Source of the DNA: Salinigranum salinum
GTDB lineage: Archaea > Halobacteriota > Halobacteria > Halobacteriales > Haloferacaceae
Reading direction: 5' to 3'
Assembly (NCBI RefSeq): GCF_009176545.1
Contig: NZ_VTOJ01000002.1
Coordinates: 186,001 to 250,000 of the forward strand
DNA length: 64,000 nucleotides
Part shown: positions 24,773 through 34,270 of the stretch, piece by piece
Numbering within the stretch: the stretch's first letter is position 1
Layout: each line of letters starts with the position of its first letter
Made by a program: the position numbers and the translations under genes
Notes under the pieces: generated by a model
Databases searched by the model: none
What the model saw: the letters and a program-made list of their open reading frames with translations, nothing else
What the model was told of the DNA's origin: nothing

Positions 24773-25408
24773 CTACCGGCTCCGCCGGCCCTTCGTCTGT
24801 CGGTAGTCCCGTCCGAACACGCTCTCGCGGACGTGTGCGACGAACGCCTCGGTGTCGGCGTCGGTCTGGCTCTCCAGCGAGTGCATCGGTACGAGCTCGA
24901 ACCCTCGTCCGCGGATCGTGGTGGCGTGTGCCTCGTCGATGTCGAAGCGCTCGGGGTCGCGCGTGGTGTACTCGACCGCGAGCGTCCGGAGCGCGCGCTC
25001 CCCGACGGGAACGATGATGTGAGGGTTGATCATCCTGATCTCGGCGGTGAGAAACGGATCACAGTTCGTCACTTCCGCGTCCGCCGGCGGGCGTTCGGGG
25101 TGACGACACCGCGCCAGGTAGGTGAGAAAGACGTTCTGCAGATCGGGCTCGGTCGCGTCGGGCGACGACCGCGAGAATCCCAGGTCGCCGAGGATCCGCT
25201 GGAGTCGCTCGCCGGCGGCGTCCCCGGTGAACGGGACGCCCGTCCGGTCCGCGGCCGCGGAGGGCGACTCGCCGACGAACAGGAACTCCGCACCCACGTC
25301 GCCGTAACCGTGGACGACCTGCGTGCGCGTCTCGGGCAGCGCGTCGCAGTTCGTACACTGCTCGTCCATGTTGAACGGGTTGGAGAGGCGGTCTTGATGT
25401 GCGTCCAC
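24773..25408 (-). CDS. Uracil-DNA glycosylase, Fe-S family (type 4/5-like)
   Basis: This enzyme removes uracil from DNA at the start of base-excision repair. The 211-residue protein has the Fe-S cysteines C18, C21, C101 and C116 (CTNC and a C-x14-C pair), the uracil-binding motif VGESPSAAADRTGVPFTGDA (motif A, GE-x-P), a helix with ERLQRILGDLGF, NPHIIVPVGERAL and the C-terminal motif PMHSLES. The more usual C-terminal motif in type 4 enzymes is HPS; here HSLES takes its place. ATG 25408 is kept because residues DAHQDRLSNPF before the first CxxC look conserved, though ATG 25369 is also possible. Confidence 0.85.
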   Translation of the reverse strand: MDAHQDRLSNPFNMDEQCTNCDALPETRTQVVHGYGDVGAEFLFVGESPSAAADRTGVPFTGDAAGERLQRILGDLGFSRSSPDATEPDLQNVFLTYLARCRHPERPPADAEVTNCDPFLTAEIRMINPHIIVPVGERALRTLAVEYTTRDPERFDIDEAHATTIRGRGFELVPMHSLESQTDADTEAFVAHVRESVFGRDYRQTKGRRSR

Positions 25409-25719
25409 AGTCGTCCCTGGGTGGCGAACGGCAAAACCTCCGGGGGTACGCGCCGAACCGCGTCACATTCGGTCCGAGGAGCGACGGCGCGGTCGATACA
25501 TCCGTGACCGATTCGATCACCCCCGTCGGTCGGTTCACCGACCCGGTGGGCCGGACGTGCGAACTGAAAGTGAACGTGGTCGATTCCCGGTCCAGCGCCA
25601 CACGGACAGGTGTGAGTCGGAAGAACGGCTCCGTTCTCCGAGCGAAAGTGGTCGGTGCAAACGGGCACGCTGCTCCGGCAGCGGCGGACGGTCCGCCGCG
25701 CCGTCGCGCCATTGCGCCG
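25409..25719. other. 311-base gap without a confident gene
   Basis: Open frames run through both strands, one of them encoding a Cys-rich stretch on the minus strand, but none has a convincing start, promoter or family signature. The region contains no obvious repeats. Confidence 0.3.
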
Positions 25720-25968
25720 TCAGCGGTCGAGGCCGCCCCGATCTTTCACCTGGAGGATGAACCGGAGGGTCCGGTAGATCTCCGACGGTGTCGTCTCCTC
25801 GTCGGCGTCGTAGAGGTCGCTGACGCGGTAGAGGACGGCTGCGAGTTGCTGGCTCTCCGAGGAGTCTCCACGGAGGTCGTCGGCGACCTCGCGGAGGATC
25901 CGAACCCGGTCGGGGTCGGGATCGAAGCGCGTGTCGGTCGACTCGTCGTCTCTCGTCGGCACGGTCAC
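25720..25968 (-). CDS. Small conserved hypothetical protein downstream of mrp
   Basis: The 82-residue acidic protein is mainly helical (RVRILREVADDLRGDSSESQ, QQLAAVLYRVSDLYDADEET, EIYRTLRFILQVKDR). It starts with GTG ten bases after the mrp stop and is very probably co-transcribed with it. I recognise no domain. Confidence 0.6.
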   Translation of the reverse strand: MTVPTRDDESTDTRFDPDPDRVRILREVADDLRGDSSESQQLAAVLYRVSDLYDADEETTPSEIYRTLRFILQVKDRGGLDR

Positions 25969-25978
25969 GTCTCCGTCG

Positions 25979-27013
25979 TCACGACTCCGAGACGCGCCGG
26001 CGGTGGACGACGCCGACGTTGTTGGCGACGTTCTCGGTCATCACCCGGAGCGCGTCGGCAGTCTCGTTTTCCTCTTCGAGCACCATCGGCTTCCCCGTGT
26101 CGCCGCCGGTCCTGACGGCGGGGTCGAGCGGGATCGACCCCAGGAACGGCAGGTCGTTCGCGTCGGCGAACGCGCGGCCGCCACCGGAGCCGAAGATGTC
26201 GTGGAAGCTCCCGCAGTCGGGACACCGGAAGCCCGCCATGTTCTCGACGATGCCGAGGACGTTGGTGTCGTGTTTGCCGAACATCCGCAGGCCCTTGCGA
26301 GCGTCGTCGAGCGCCACCTCCTGCGGCGTGGTGACGATGACGGCACCCGTCAGCGGGAGGGTCTGGAGGATCGTGAGCTGGGTGTCGCCCGTCCCCGGCG
26401 GGAGGTCGAGCACCATGTAGTCCAGCGCGCCCCACTCGACGTCCTCGACCAACTGGGTCAGGACCTTGTGGACCATCGGCCCGCGCCAGATGACGGGGTC
26501 GTCCTCGCCGACGAGGAAGGCCATACTCATCAGCTTCATCCCGAACTTCTCGGGCGGGACGATCGTCTCCTGCGCCGTGGCCTGCGGGTGTTCGTCGGCG
26601 TCGACCATCCGGGGGACGTTCGGGCCGTACACGTCGGCGTCGAACAGACCCACGCGGGCGCCCAGCTTCGAGAGCCCGGCGGCGAGGTTGACGGCGATGG
26701 TCGACTTGCCCACGCCGCCCTTGCCGGAGGCGACCGCGACGACGTTCTTCACGCCGGGGAGGACCTCGTCCTCGGAGCTCGCGGGGAGTTTGGCCGTGAG
26801 TTCGACCTCCAGCCCGGTGTCGGCGAAGGCCTCCCGTACCCGTCGGGCGATCGCCGACTCCTGGGGAGAGTACGGTGCGCCGAGCGCGAGCGACACCCGA
26901 ACCAGGTCGCCGTCGACCTCGACCGCGTTGACCAGGCCGAGCGAGACGACGTCGTCGCCGAGGGCGGGATCGTCGACGTCCCGGAGGAGATCGCGTACGT
27001 CCGCTTCGTTCAT
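25979..27013 (-). CDS. mrp: Mrp/ApbC/Nbp35-family iron-sulfur carrier P-loop ATPase
   Basis: This protein moves assembled Fe-S clusters to apo-enzymes. The 344-residue sequence has an N-terminal MIP18-like domain (residues 1-85, beginning MNEADVRDLLRDVDDPALGD), a deviant Walker A (ASGKGGVGKSTIAVNLA), DADVYGPNVPRM, DLPPGTGDTQLT and the C-terminal CxxC (FRCPDCGSFHDIFG) that holds the bridging cluster. ATG 27013 is the first start in frame before the MIP18 domain. It is divergent from moaA, whose product is itself a Fe-S enzyme. Confidence 0.9.
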   Translation of the reverse strand: MNEADVRDLLRDVDDPALGDDVVSLGLVNAVEVDGDLVRVSLALGAPYSPQESAIARRVREAFADTGLEVELTAKLPASSEDEVLPGVKNVVAVASGKGGVGKSTIAVNLAAGLSKLGARVGLFDADVYGPNVPRMVDADEHPQATAQETIVPPEKFGMKLMSMAFLVGEDDPVIWRGPMVHKVLTQLVEDVEWGALDYMVLDLPPGTGDTQLTILQTLPLTGAVIVTTPQEVALDDARKGLRMFGKHDTNVLGIVENMAGFRCPDCGSFHDIFGSGGGRAFADANDLPFLGSIPLDPAVRTGGDTGKPMVLEEENETADALRVMTENVANNVGVVHRRRVSES

Positions 27014-27231
27014 GTCTCGCACTCCGCGCGTCCGGTGAATAAGGGTTGTGAAGGGGTGACGACGGGTCGTGAGGCGGTGACGACCGTCGCCCGGGCGCAC
27101 CCATCGGTACTGTTCGAGATCGTCGGCCGTCCACCCCGCTCGGGCCGTCGTTTCACCCATCGAGGCCGACGGTACCGACGCCGGCGTTATGTCGAAAATG
27201 ATATTACGTTTGGTGACGTTCGACCGCAAAA

Positions 27232-27251
27232 CGTAACTAGAATTAGTTACG
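27232..27251. promoter_or_regulatory. Inverted repeat upstream of moaA (operator candidate)
   Basis: CGTAACTA-GAAT-TAGTTACG is a perfect 8-bp inverted repeat with a 4-base spacer. It lies about 20 bases before a TATA-like CAAGTTAAG (27272-27280), which itself is 26-34 bases before the moaA ATG. A dimeric regulator bound here would sit at or just above the TFB recognition element. A related ACGTTTGGTGACGTT lies further up. Confidence 0.5.
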
Positions 27252-27305
27252 ACCGGGGCGAAGTGACCCGTCAAGTTAAGACTCCGCACACCCACGTCCC
27301 TGCTA

Positions 27306-28319
27306 ATGCTCGAGGACGACTTTGGACGGGAGGTGACGGGTGTCCGGGTCTCGTTGACCGATCGGTGTAACTTCGACTGTGTCTACTGCCACAACGAGGG
27401 GCTGGGCGACACCCGCGGGCCGATGGAACCGGGCGACAACGAGATGTCGACCGACGACGTGGTCCGGTTCCTCGAGGTCGTCGAGGAGTTCGGCGTTCGG
27501 AAGGTGAAGTTCACGGGCGGGGAGCCGATGCTCCGTCAGGACCTCGAGGAGATCATCCGTCGCACGCCGGCGTCGATGGAGACGTCGCTGACGACGAACG
27601 GGACGTTCCTCCCGGGACGGGCCGAGGCGCTGAAGGCGGCCGGGCTCTCGCGGGTGAACGTCTCGCAGGATGCGCTCGATCCCGAGGCGTTCGCCGAGAT
27701 CACGAAGTCGGGCGCGTACGACAGGGTGATGGAAGGGGTTCGCGCCGCGGTCGACGCCGGGCTCACCCCCGTCAAACTGAACATGGTCGTCTTCGAGCAC
27801 ACCGCGGGCTACGTCGAGGAGATGGTCGAGTACGTGGCGGAGAACGACGGTCTCCAGCTCCAGCTCATCGAGTACATGCCCGAACTCACGGGGAAGCCGG
27901 AGTGGAACATCGACATCGGGCGCGTCCACGACTGGCTCGCCGACATCGCCCACCGGGTGGAGACGCGCGAGATGCACGACCGCAGGCGCTACTTCGTCAC
28001 CACCGACGCCACGCCGGACGGCTCGGAGGGCGGCATGGTGGAGATCGTCGACCCCGTCGAGAACGAGGAGTTCTGCGCCAACTGCCATCGCGTCCGGGTG
28101 ACCCACGAGGGCTACCTCAAGGGCTGTCTCAACCGCAACGACGACCTCCGACCGATGGGGGAGATGTCGAGAGCGGAGATCCGCGCGGCCTTCCGCGAGA
28201 CCGTCGCCAACCGGGTGCCGTACTACGGCGAGTACCTCGTCAAGGACGACGACGGCGAGTGGATGGTCAACGAGAAGTATCTGGGTGTCGACCCCGACCC
28301 GATCGCGGCAGACGACTGA
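27306..28319 (+). CDS. moaA: GTP 3',8-cyclase (molybdenum cofactor biosynthesis protein MoaA)
   Basis: MoaA is a radical-SAM enzyme that starts molybdenum (or tungsten) cofactor synthesis by rearranging GTP. The 337-residue protein has the SAM cluster cysteines C21, C25 and C28 (RCNFDCVYC), [29 protein letters not shown] and the C-terminal cluster cysteines C257, C260 and C274 (CANC and LKGC). The SLD of bacterial enzymes is SQD here. It has its own promoter and is divergent from mrp. Confidence 0.93.
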   Translation: MLEDDFGREVTGVRVSLTDRCNFDCVYCHNEGLGDTRGPMEPGDNEMSTDDVVRFLEVVEEFGVRKVKFTGGEPMLRQDLEEIIRRTPASMETSLTTNGTFLPGRAEALKAAGLSRVNVSQDALDPEAFAEITKSGAYDRVMEGVRAAVDAGLTPVKLNMVVFEHTAGYVEEMVEYVAENDGLQLQLIEYMPELTGKPEWNIDIGRVHDWLADIAHRVETREMHDRRRYFVTTDATPDGSEGGMVEIVDPVENEEFCANCHRVRVTHEGYLKGCLNRNDDLRPMGEMSRAEIRAAFRETVANRVPYYGEYLVKDDDGEWMVNEKYLGVDPDPIAADD

Positions 28320-28754
28320 ACGGGGTCACACGCCCCGTCACGGTCGAAGAGCCGGGCGCTCCACCGACTCGAGTGGACGCTGGAAACGGTATCCTCTGGA
28401 TGCTCGACGCGATGGACGGCGTCGCCATGGACGGTCACAGCACGGCCGGCACTCGCTTTCACCTCCGGTCCGCCAGTAAGCGGGGGTGTCGAGCGGTTCG
28501 TGGAAGGCTGTCTGGAGCAGGGGAGTCGCCGTCACGCTACGGTCGGTGGACGACCCCGCTGGCCGACACAGACACCCCGACCCCCGCACAGTGCGAGGCG
28601 CTCCGCGTCGCCGACGACCGCGTGACCCGTCCCCGCACGCCGCCAGCCGTTTCGTGAGCCTTAAGTACACTCTCCCAGTTGTACAGACTGCAAACACTGT
28701 AGGGGCAGCGGGTCCCGAGTCCGCCGACATGGGCGACAGTGCATCAGACCGCGG
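28320..28754. other. 435-base gap before tRNA-Ser
   Basis: I see no supported protein gene. CCTTAAGTAC near 28660-28669 is a TATA-like box and may begin the transcript that carries tRNA-Ser and perhaps the ribosomal operon. The rest is GC-rich with no repeats that I recognise. Confidence 0.35.
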
Positions 28755-28839
28755 GTTGCGGTAGCCAAGCCTGGCCCAAGGCGCAGGGTTGCTAACTCTG
28801 TGGCGTCAAGCCTCCGGGGTTCGAATCCCCGCCGCAACG
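28755..28839 (+). tRNA. tRNA-Ser (anticodon GCT)
   Basis: The 85-base class II tRNA has acceptor GTTGCGG/CCGCAAC, anticodon stem CAGGG/CTCTG with loop TTGCTAA (GCT, serine AGC/AGT), a long variable arm (TGGCGTCAAGCCTCC) and a T loop TTCGAAT. The discriminator base is G, as in serine tRNAs. It lies 16 bases before the uS13 gene. Confidence 0.93.
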
Positions 28840-28855
28840 CTCACGAACACTAGTC

Positions 28856-29368
28856 ATGAGTGCAGAAGAACCACAGGACGACTCCGCCGAAGACGACGAC
28901 CTTCGGTACTTCGTCAGGATCGGACAGACCGACCTCGACGGCACGAAAGCCGTCGAGCGGAGCCTGACGGAGATGAAAGGTATCGGCAAGCGCACGGCGC
29001 GCATCGTCGCCGACGCGGCCGGCGTCGACCGAATGGCGACGTTCGGCCGGCTCGAAGACGACGAGATCGAATCGGTCGTAGAGGTCGTCGAGAACCTCCA
29101 CGACCACGTGCCGTCGTGGATGGCCAACCGCCAGCGCGACTTCTACTCCGGGGAGACCAGCCACATCGTCGGCTCGGATCTCGGACAGAAGCGCACCCAC
29201 GACATCAACCGGATGAAGATGATCAACTGCTACAAGGGCGTGCGCCACAAGCGCGGGCAGAAGGTCCGCGGCCAGCGGACGAAGTCCACCGGTCGCTCCG
29301 AGGGGACCATCGGGGTCAACGTCGAAGCGATCAAGGAGGACATGGCCGAGGAGGCCGAAGACGAATGA
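28856..29368 (+). CDS. rpsM: 30S ribosomal protein uS13
   Basis: uS13 sits in the head of the small subunit and contacts the P-site tRNA and the large subunit. The 170-residue protein shows the family motif [20 protein letters not shown], the NRQRDFYSG segment, and the basic [20 protein letters not shown]. An acidic N-terminal start and acidic end are haloarchaeal features. It opens the uS13-uS4-uS11-RpoD operon, and its stop overlaps the uS4 start. Confidence 0.96.
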   Translation: MSAEEPQDDSAEDDDLRYFVRIGQTDLDGTKAVERSLTEMKGIGKRTARIVADAAGVDRMATFGRLEDDEIESVVEVVENLHDHVPSWMANRQRDFYSGETSHIVGSDLGQKRTHDINRMKMINCYKGVRHKRGQKVRGQRTKSTGRSEGTIGVNVEAIKEDMAEEAEDE

Positions 29369-29892
29369 CCACCGGCAAGAACACCAAGTTCTACGAGACG
29401 CCGAACCACCCGTTCCAGGGCGAGCGGATCGCCTCGGAAGGAGGACTGCTCGGCGACTACGGCCTGAAGAACAAAGAGGAGCTCTGGCGCGCCCAGTCGC
29501 AGCTGCGCGACATCCGCCGCGAGGCCCGACGCCTCCTCGGCGAGGCGCAGGGTGACGTCGAGGCCGCCGAGGCCGCTGGCGCGGCCTTCCTCACCCGACT
29601 CCGACGGCTGGGAATCCTCTCCGAGGAGGACGACATCTCGCAGGTGCTCGGGCTCGACGTCACGGACCTGCTCGAGCGCCGCCTGCAGACCGTCGTCTAC
29701 CGGAAGGGGCTGGCGAACACGCCACAGCAGGCGCGGCAGTTCATCTCACACGGTCACATCACGGTCGAGGGCGCACGCGTCACCGTGCCGTCGAAGAAGG
29801 TCGAGGTCGACGAGGCCGACACCGTCGCCTTCGACGCCAACAGCCCACTCGACGACGACCTCCACCCGATGCGGGCGGGGGGACAGGAGTAA
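29365..29892 (+). CDS. rpsD: 30S ribosomal protein uS4
   Basis: uS4 nucleates assembly of the small-subunit body. The 175-residue protein contains the S4 RNA-binding domain (about residues 103-160; [37 protein letters not shown]) after a helical N-terminal part typical of the archaeal form ([20 protein letters not shown]). ATG 29365 overlaps the uS13 stop by four bases. Confidence 0.96.
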   Translation: MTTGKNTKFYETPNHPFQGERIASEGGLLGDYGLKNKEELWRAQSQLRDIRREARRLLGEAQGDVEAAEAAGAAFLTRLRRLGILSEEDDISQVLGLDVTDLLERRLQTVVYRKGLANTPQQARQFISHGHITVEGARVTVPSKKVEVDEADTVAFDANSPLDDDLHPMRAGGQE

Positions 29893-29899
29893 CTAACCC

Positions 29900-30289
29900 A
29901 TGAGCGAAGGAGAGAAAGAACGGTGGGGGATCGCCCACATCCACGCGTCGTTCAACAACACGCTGATGACCGTCACCGACCAGACCGGCGCCGAGACCGT
30001 CGCGAAATCCTCGGGCGGGTCGGTCGTGAAGCAGAACCGCGACGAGGCGTCGCCGTACGCCGCCATGCAGATGGCCGACTCGATCGCCGAGGAGGTCAAG
30101 GCGGCGGGCATCACGAAGCTGCACGTCCGCGTCCGCGGTCCTGGCGGGAACAAGACGAAGTCGCCGGGTCCCGGCGCGCAGGCGGCCATCCGCGCGCTGG
30201 CCCGCGCCGGCATCGAGATCGGTCGCATCGAGGACGTCACGCCGCTGCCACACGACGGCACCCGAGCGCCCAAGAACCGACGGTTCTGA
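29900..30289 (+). CDS. rpsK: 30S ribosomal protein uS11
   Basis: uS11 lies on the platform of the small subunit and shapes the E site. The 129-residue protein has [20 protein letters not shown], the region [20 protein letters not shown] and the C-terminal signature [15 protein letters not shown] with the segment [18 protein letters not shown]. It lies seven bases after uS4. Confidence 0.97.
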   Translation: MSEGEKERWGIAHIHASFNNTLMTVTDQTGAETVAKSSGGSVVKQNRDEASPYAAMQMADSIAEEVKAAGITKLHVRVRGPGGNKTKSPGPGAQAAIRALARAGIEIGRIEDVTPLPHDGTRAPKNRRF

Positions 30290-30290
30290 C

Positions 30291-31043
30291 ATGACAGGAC
30301 AGTTCGAAGTCGAGTTCATCGAACGCACCGATCGGCGTGCGCGCTTCGTCGCGCGGGGGCTGACACCGGCGTTCGCCAACGGCATCCGCCGGGCGATGAT
30401 CGCCGACGTGCCGACGTTCTCCATCGACGACGTGCGGTTCGTGGAGAACTCGTCGGTGATGTTCGACGAGATGATCGGTCTCAGACTGGGGCTGGTGCCG
30501 CTGACCACCCCGCTCGACGACTTCGAGGTCGGCGACGTGGTCACCCTCGCGCTCGACGTCGAGGGACCGGCGACGGCGTACTCCGGCGACATCGAGACGT
30601 CCGATCCCCTCGTACAGCCGGCCGACAAGAACGTCCCGATCATCGAACTCAAGGAGGGCCAGCGACTCGAGTGCGAGGCCGACGCCGTCCTCGACACGGG
30701 CAAGAGCCACGCCAAACAGCAAGGTGGCGTCGCGGTGGGCTACCGGCACCTCCAGCGCGTCGAGGTGATCGGCGACGACCCCGACGCCGAGTTCGACGAG
30801 CAGGAGCCGAACATCCTGCGCGGCGTCATCGAAGAGGACGGCGAACTCGTCCCGACGGACGAGTTCGACAACGACCTCACGGAGCGGTACCCCGGCAAGG
30901 AGCTCGACGTGATCGACGTGCCGGGTGCGTTCGTCTTCCACGTGGAGACGGACGGCTCGTTCACCGTCGACGAACTGGTGACGCGTGCGGTCGGCTCGAT
31001 CGAGTCGCGCGCGGCCGAACTCGAAGAGAAGGTCGCCCTCTGA
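30291..31043 (+). CDS. rpoD: DNA-directed RNA polymerase subunit D
   Basis: Subunit D, with L, forms the alpha-like assembly platform of archaeal RNA polymerase. The 250-residue protein has [40 protein letters not shown] and [20 protein letters not shown]. Only one cysteine is present in the insertion domain (LECEADAV), so the 4Fe-4S cluster of some archaeal D subunits cannot form here. It starts one base after the uS11 stop. Confidence 0.96.
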   Translation: MTGQFEVEFIERTDRRARFVARGLTPAFANGIRRAMIADVPTFSIDDVRFVENSSVMFDEMIGLRLGLVPLTTPLDDFEVGDVVTLALDVEGPATAYSGDIETSDPLVQPADKNVPIIELKEGQRLECEADAVLDTGKSHAKQQGGVAVGYRHLQRVEVIGDDPDAEFDEQEPNILRGVIEEDGELVPTDEFDNDLTERYPGKELDVIDVPGAFVFHVETDGSFTVDELVTRAVGSIESRAAELEEKVAL

Positions 31044-31255
31044 CGAGGGTACGGACGAACACGGATACGGAGACGAACACACAGCATAGATGCGCCCCCG
31101 AAACCCACCACGGACGGTCCGCTCGCCCCGCGTACGGCCAGCCGAGCGGCCGTCCTCGTTCCCGTCCGCACGGCCGACCGCGACGTCGCCGTCGGCGGAC
31201 GGGCCTGGGACAACCGAAAGCGGTTTCAAGGGGCACGCAGTAGCGGAGTACGCAC

Positions 31256-31340
31256 GCAGGGATAGCCAAGTCTGGCCAACGGCGCAGCGTTCAGGGCGCT
31301 GTCCCATAGGGGTCCGCAGGTTCGAATCCTGCTCCCTGCA
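31256..31340 (+). tRNA. tRNA-Leu (anticodon CAG)
   Basis: The 85-base class II tRNA has acceptor GCAGGGA/TCCCTGC, anticodon stem CAGCG/CGCTG with loop TTCAGGG (CAG, leucine CTG codon), a long variable arm (TCCCATAGGGGTCC) and T loop TTCGAAT. A run of five T follows directly, serving as terminator. It lies between the rpoD and eL18 operons, a position common in haloarchaea. Confidence 0.94.
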
Positions 31341-31420
31341 TTTTTCGGCTCGACCGAACGGGAGAGCCGTGAAAACCCGAGCGGACAGGTTCGGGCCTCG
31401 CGAGGCGCACCGCGTCTCGC

Positions 31421-31445
31421 GGAGGTCCGAATCCGACTCCCTGCA
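31421..31445 (+). repeat. Partial copy of the tRNA-Leu 3' end
   Basis: GGAGGTCCGAATCCGACTCC followed by CTGCA matches the tRNA-Leu end (31316-31340) at about 21 of 25 positions, 105 bases beyond the tRNA. Together with the tRNA-Thr copy it suggests past integration events or local tRNA duplication followed by decay. No integrase is nearby. Confidence 0.5.
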
Positions 31446-31478
31446 CGCTCCGATTTCTCCTCACTGGAGCCACAGAAC

Positions 31479-31829
31479 ATGAGCAAGACGAATCCGAGAC
31501 TCAACAGTCTCATCGCCGAGCTGAAGTCGGTCTCTCGCGATTCCGGTTCCCCCGTCTGGGCCGACATCGCAGACCGTCTCGAGAAGCCACGGCGCACCCA
31601 CGCAGAGGTCAACCTGGGACGCATCGAACGGTACGCCCGCGAGGACGAGACCGTCGTCGTCCCCGGGAAGGTCCTCGGTAGCGGTGTGCTGCAGAAGAAC
31701 GTCACCGTCGCCGCCGTCGACTTCTCGTCGACCGCTCGCACGAAGATCGAGCAGGTCGGCGACGCCGTGACGCTGGAACAGATCGCCGAACAGAACCCCG
31801 ACGGCTCGAACGTACGGGTGATCCGATGA
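31479..31829 (+). CDS. rpl18e: 50S ribosomal protein eL18
   Basis: eL18 is an archaeal/eukaryotic large-subunit protein with a fold like bacterial L15. The 116-residue sequence has [30 protein letters not shown] and [20 protein letters not shown], typical of the family. It is the first gene of the eL18-uL13-uS9-rpoN-rpoK-eno-uS2 cluster and overlaps uL13 by four bases. Confidence 0.96.
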   Translation: MSKTNPRLNSLIAELKSVSRDSGSPVWADIADRLEKPRRTHAEVNLGRIERYAREDETVVVPGKVLGSGVLQKNVTVAAVDFSSTARTKIEQVGDAVTLEQIAEQNPDGSNVRVIR

Positions 31830-32263
31830 GCGTCGCCGAGTTCGACGCGGACGTCGTCGTCGACGCCCGCGACTGCATCCTCGGCCGCGTCGCCAGCGAG
31901 GTCGCCCAGCGGGCGCTCGCCGGCGAGCGCGTCGCCGTCGTCAACGCCGAACACGCGGTCATCACGGGCTCCGAAGAGGACGTGATGAGCGTCTACCGCA
32001 AGCGCGTCGAGGTCGGCTCCGACAGGGGGCCGTACTACCCGAAGCGGCCCGACCGCCTCTTCAAGCGGGCCGTCCGCGGGATGATCCCGTACAAGAAGCC
32101 TCGCGGCCGCGAGGCGTTCGAGCGCGTCCGCGTCTACGTCGGCAACCCGTACGACGAGGACGGCGAGGTCCTCGACGGGACGTCGCTGGATCGGCTGTCG
32201 AACATCAAGTTCATCTCGCTCGGCGAAGTGAGCGAGAAGCTGGGAGCCAACGTCACATGGTAA
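31826..32263 (+). CDS. rplM: 50S ribosomal protein uL13
   Basis: uL13 is an early-assembling large-subunit protein. The 145-residue sequence has [40 protein letters not shown], and [20 protein letters not shown], all family hallmarks. ATG 31826 overlaps eL18; the end overlaps uS9 by seven bases. Confidence 0.96.
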   Translation: MSVAEFDADVVVDARDCILGRVASEVAQRALAGERVAVVNAEHAVITGSEEDVMSVYRKRVEVGSDRGPYYPKRPDRLFKRAVRGMIPYKKPRGREAFERVRVYVGNPYDEDGEVLDGTSLDRLSNIKFISLGEVSEKLGANVTW

Positions 32264-32655
32264 CGAACACCTCAGGCAAGAAGAAGACGGCCGTCGCCCG
32301 CGCCACCGTGCGCGACGGCGAGGGTCGCGTGCGCATCAACTCCCGACCGGTCGAACTGGTCGAACCGGAGATGGCCCGACTGAAGATGCTGGAGCCGTTC
32401 CGCATTGCGGGCGAGGACCTCCGGTCGCGGGTCGACCTCGACATCAGGGTCTCCGGCGGGGGCGTGAGCGGGCAGGCGGACGCCGTCCGCACCGCCATCG
32501 CGCGCGGTATCGTCCAGCACCTCAACGACGCCGAACTCCGCGACGCGTTCATGGAGTTCGACCGCTCGCTGCTGGTGAACGACGTCCGTCAGTCCGAACC
32601 CAAGAAGTGGGGCGGGCCCGGCGCGCGTGCACGCTACCAGAAGTCCTACCGCTAG
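32257..32655 (+). CDS. rpsI: 30S ribosomal protein uS9
   Basis: uS9 reaches the P-site tRNA with its C-terminal tail. The 132-residue protein has [40 protein letters not shown] and the end [14 protein letters not shown], matching the conserved KKxGGxGARxRxQKSYR signature. It starts inside the uL13 gene. Confidence 0.97.
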   Translation: MVTNTSGKKKTAVARATVRDGEGRVRINSRPVELVEPEMARLKMLEPFRIAGEDLRSRVDLDIRVSGGGVSGQADAVRTAIARGIVQHLNDAELRDAFMEFDRSLLVNDVRQSEPKKWGGPGARARYQKSYR

Positions 32656-32666
32656 GTGATCTGACC

Positions 32667-32858
32667 ATGATGATTCCCGTCCGGTGCTTCACGTGCGGCA
32701 ACGTCATCGGCGAACACTGGGACGAGTTCACGGCGCGGACGGAGGCAGGCGAGGACGCCGCCGAGGTCCTCGACGACCTCGGGGTCCGCCGGCACTGCTG
32801 CCGTCGCATGATCGTCTCGCACAAGGACCTCGTCGACGTGGTGGCACCCTACCAATGA
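32667..32858 (+). CDS. rpoN: DNA-directed RNA polymerase subunit N (Rpb10-like)
   Basis: A 63-residue zinc-binding subunit that bridges D/L and the large subunits. The zinc site is complete: CFTCG (C8-x2-C11) and RRHCCRRM with the paired cysteines. [20 protein letters not shown] is the family opening. Two ATG codons (32667 and 32670) are possible. Its stop overlaps rpoK by four bases. This is the polymerase subunit, not the bacterial sigma-54 of the same name. Confidence 0.95.
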   Translation: MMIPVRCFTCGNVIGEHWDEFTARTEAGEDAAEVLDDLGVRRHCCRRMIVSHKDLVDVVAPYQ

Positions 32859-33031
32859 AACAGCGATACAACCGGTACGAGAAGGCCCGCATCCTCGGGG
32901 CACGCGCCCTGCAGGTGTCGTACGGCGCACCGGTGCTCATCGACTCCGACCAGTCGGAGCCGATCCTCATCGCCGCCGAGGAGTACGACGCCGGCGTCTT
33001 ACCCTTCACCGTGCGGCGAGAGGGGAAGTGA
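32855..33031 (+). CDS. rpoK: DNA-directed RNA polymerase subunit K (Rpb6/omega-like)
   Basis: A 58-residue subunit equivalent to eukaryotic Rpb6 and bacterial omega, which clamps the largest subunit. [20 protein letters not shown] is the conserved helix pair and the end PFTVRREGK is typical. ATG 32855 overlaps rpoN. Confidence 0.95.
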   Translation: MKQRYNRYEKARILGARALQVSYGAPVLIDSDQSEPILIAAEEYDAGVLPFTVRREGK

Positions 33032-33064
33032 CATGTCGGTCGCCATCACAAAGAGAGGTGACGC

Positions 33065-34264
33065 ATGACCCGAATCAGCTCCGTCTCGCTCCGGCGCGTG
33101 CTCGACTCCCGAGGGAACCCCACGGTAGAGGCCGACGTCCTCACCGACTCCGGCGGGTTCGGTCGCGCGGCCGCGCCGTCGGGTGCGAGTACCGGCGAGT
33201 ACGAGGCGATCGAACTCCCGCCGTCGGAGGCCATCGCGGCCGCCCGCCGGCACGCCATCCCGCGGCTCGAGGGCGAGGTGTTCGCCGGTGACCAGCGCGA
33301 GGTCGACAACACGCTGCGTGCCGCCGACGGCACCGAGAACTTCTCGGAGATCGGCGCGAACTCGGCCGTCGCCATCTCGATGGCCGCCGCGAAAGCCGGT
33401 GCCAACGAACTGGGGCTGCCGCTGTACCAGCACCTCGGCGGTGCCTTCCGCGGCGACAACTTCCCGATCCCCCTCGGCAACGTCATCGGGGGCGGGGAAC
33501 ACGCGAAGGAGGCGACGCACATCCAGGAGTTCCTCGCCGCGCCCGTCGGCGCACCCTCGGTCTCGGAAGCCGTCTTCGCCAACGCGAAGGTCCACGGTCG
33601 CGCCTCCGAGCTGCTCGACGAGCGAGGCATCCCCGCCGCGAAGGGTGACGAGGGCGCGTGGGCACCGCCGGTCTCGGACGCGGAGGCGTTCGAGGTGATG
33701 GAGGCCGCGGTCGCGGACGTCGCCAGCGACCTCGGCTTCGAGATCAAGTTCGGTCTCGACGTCGCCGCGAGCGAACTCCACTCCGAGGAGGGGTACGACT
33801 TCGGCGACGAGGTCAAGTCCACGGCGGAGATGATCGACTACATCGCCGAGATGGTCGACGAGTACGACCTCGCCTACGTGGAAGACCCCCTCGACGAGAA
33901 CGACTACGAGGGGTTCGCCACCCTGACCGACAGGGTGGGCGACCGGACGCTGATCTGTGGCGACGACCTGTTCGTCACGAACACGTCCCGACTGCAGGAC
34001 GGCATCGACCAGGGTGCGGGCAACTCCATCCTGATCAAGCCCAACCAGATCGGCTCGCTGACGCAGGCGTTCGACGCCATCGAACTCGCGACCGAGCACG
34101 GCTACGACTCGGTCATCTCCCACCGCTCGGGCGAGACCGAGGACACCACCATCGCACACCTCGCCGTCGCGACCGACGCGCCGTTCATCAAGACCGGCAC
34201 GGTCCAGGGCGAGCGCACAGCCAAGCTGAACGAACTCATCCGAATCGCGGACGATGCGGTATAA
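33065..34264 (+). CDS. eno: Enolase (phosphopyruvate hydratase)
   Basis: Enolase interconverts 2-phosphoglycerate and phosphoenolpyruvate. The 399-residue protein has [51 protein letters not shown], the metal-binding region FGLDVAASE and [22 protein letters not shown], the catalytic lysine segment [15 protein letters not shown] and [17 protein letters not shown]. It lies between rpoK and uS2, a conserved archaeal arrangement. Confidence 0.97.
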   Translation: MTRISSVSLRRVLDSRGNPTVEADVLTDSGGFGRAAAPSGASTGEYEAIELPPSEAIAAARRHAIPRLEGEVFAGDQREVDNTLRAADGTENFSEIGANSAVAISMAAAKAGANELGLPLYQHLGGAFRGDNFPIPLGNVIGGGEHAKEATHIQEFLAAPVGAPSVSEAVFANAKVHGRASELLDERGIPAAKGDEGAWAPPVSDAEAFEVMEAAVADVASDLGFEIKFGLDVAASELHSEEGYDFGDEVKSTAEMIDYIAEMVDEYDLAYVEDPLDENDYEGFATLTDRVGDRTLICGDDLFVTNTSRLQDGIDQGAGNSILIKPNQIGSLTQAFDAIELATEHGYDSVISHRSGETEDTTIAHLAVATDAPFIKTGTVQGERTAKLNELIRIADDAV

Positions 34265-34270
34265 CGCAGC

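Noticed and set aside
25069..25668. Minus-strand frame with a Cys-rich start (CTDHFRSENGAVL, CPCGAG)
   Set aside because: It overlaps the uracil-DNA glycosylase gene in another frame and shows no convincing promoter or continued domain; I treat the cysteines as chance.
32667..32858. Sigma-54 (bacterial RpoN)
   Set aside because: The symbol is shared, but the 63-residue zinc protein beside RpoK is the archaeal polymerase subunit N.
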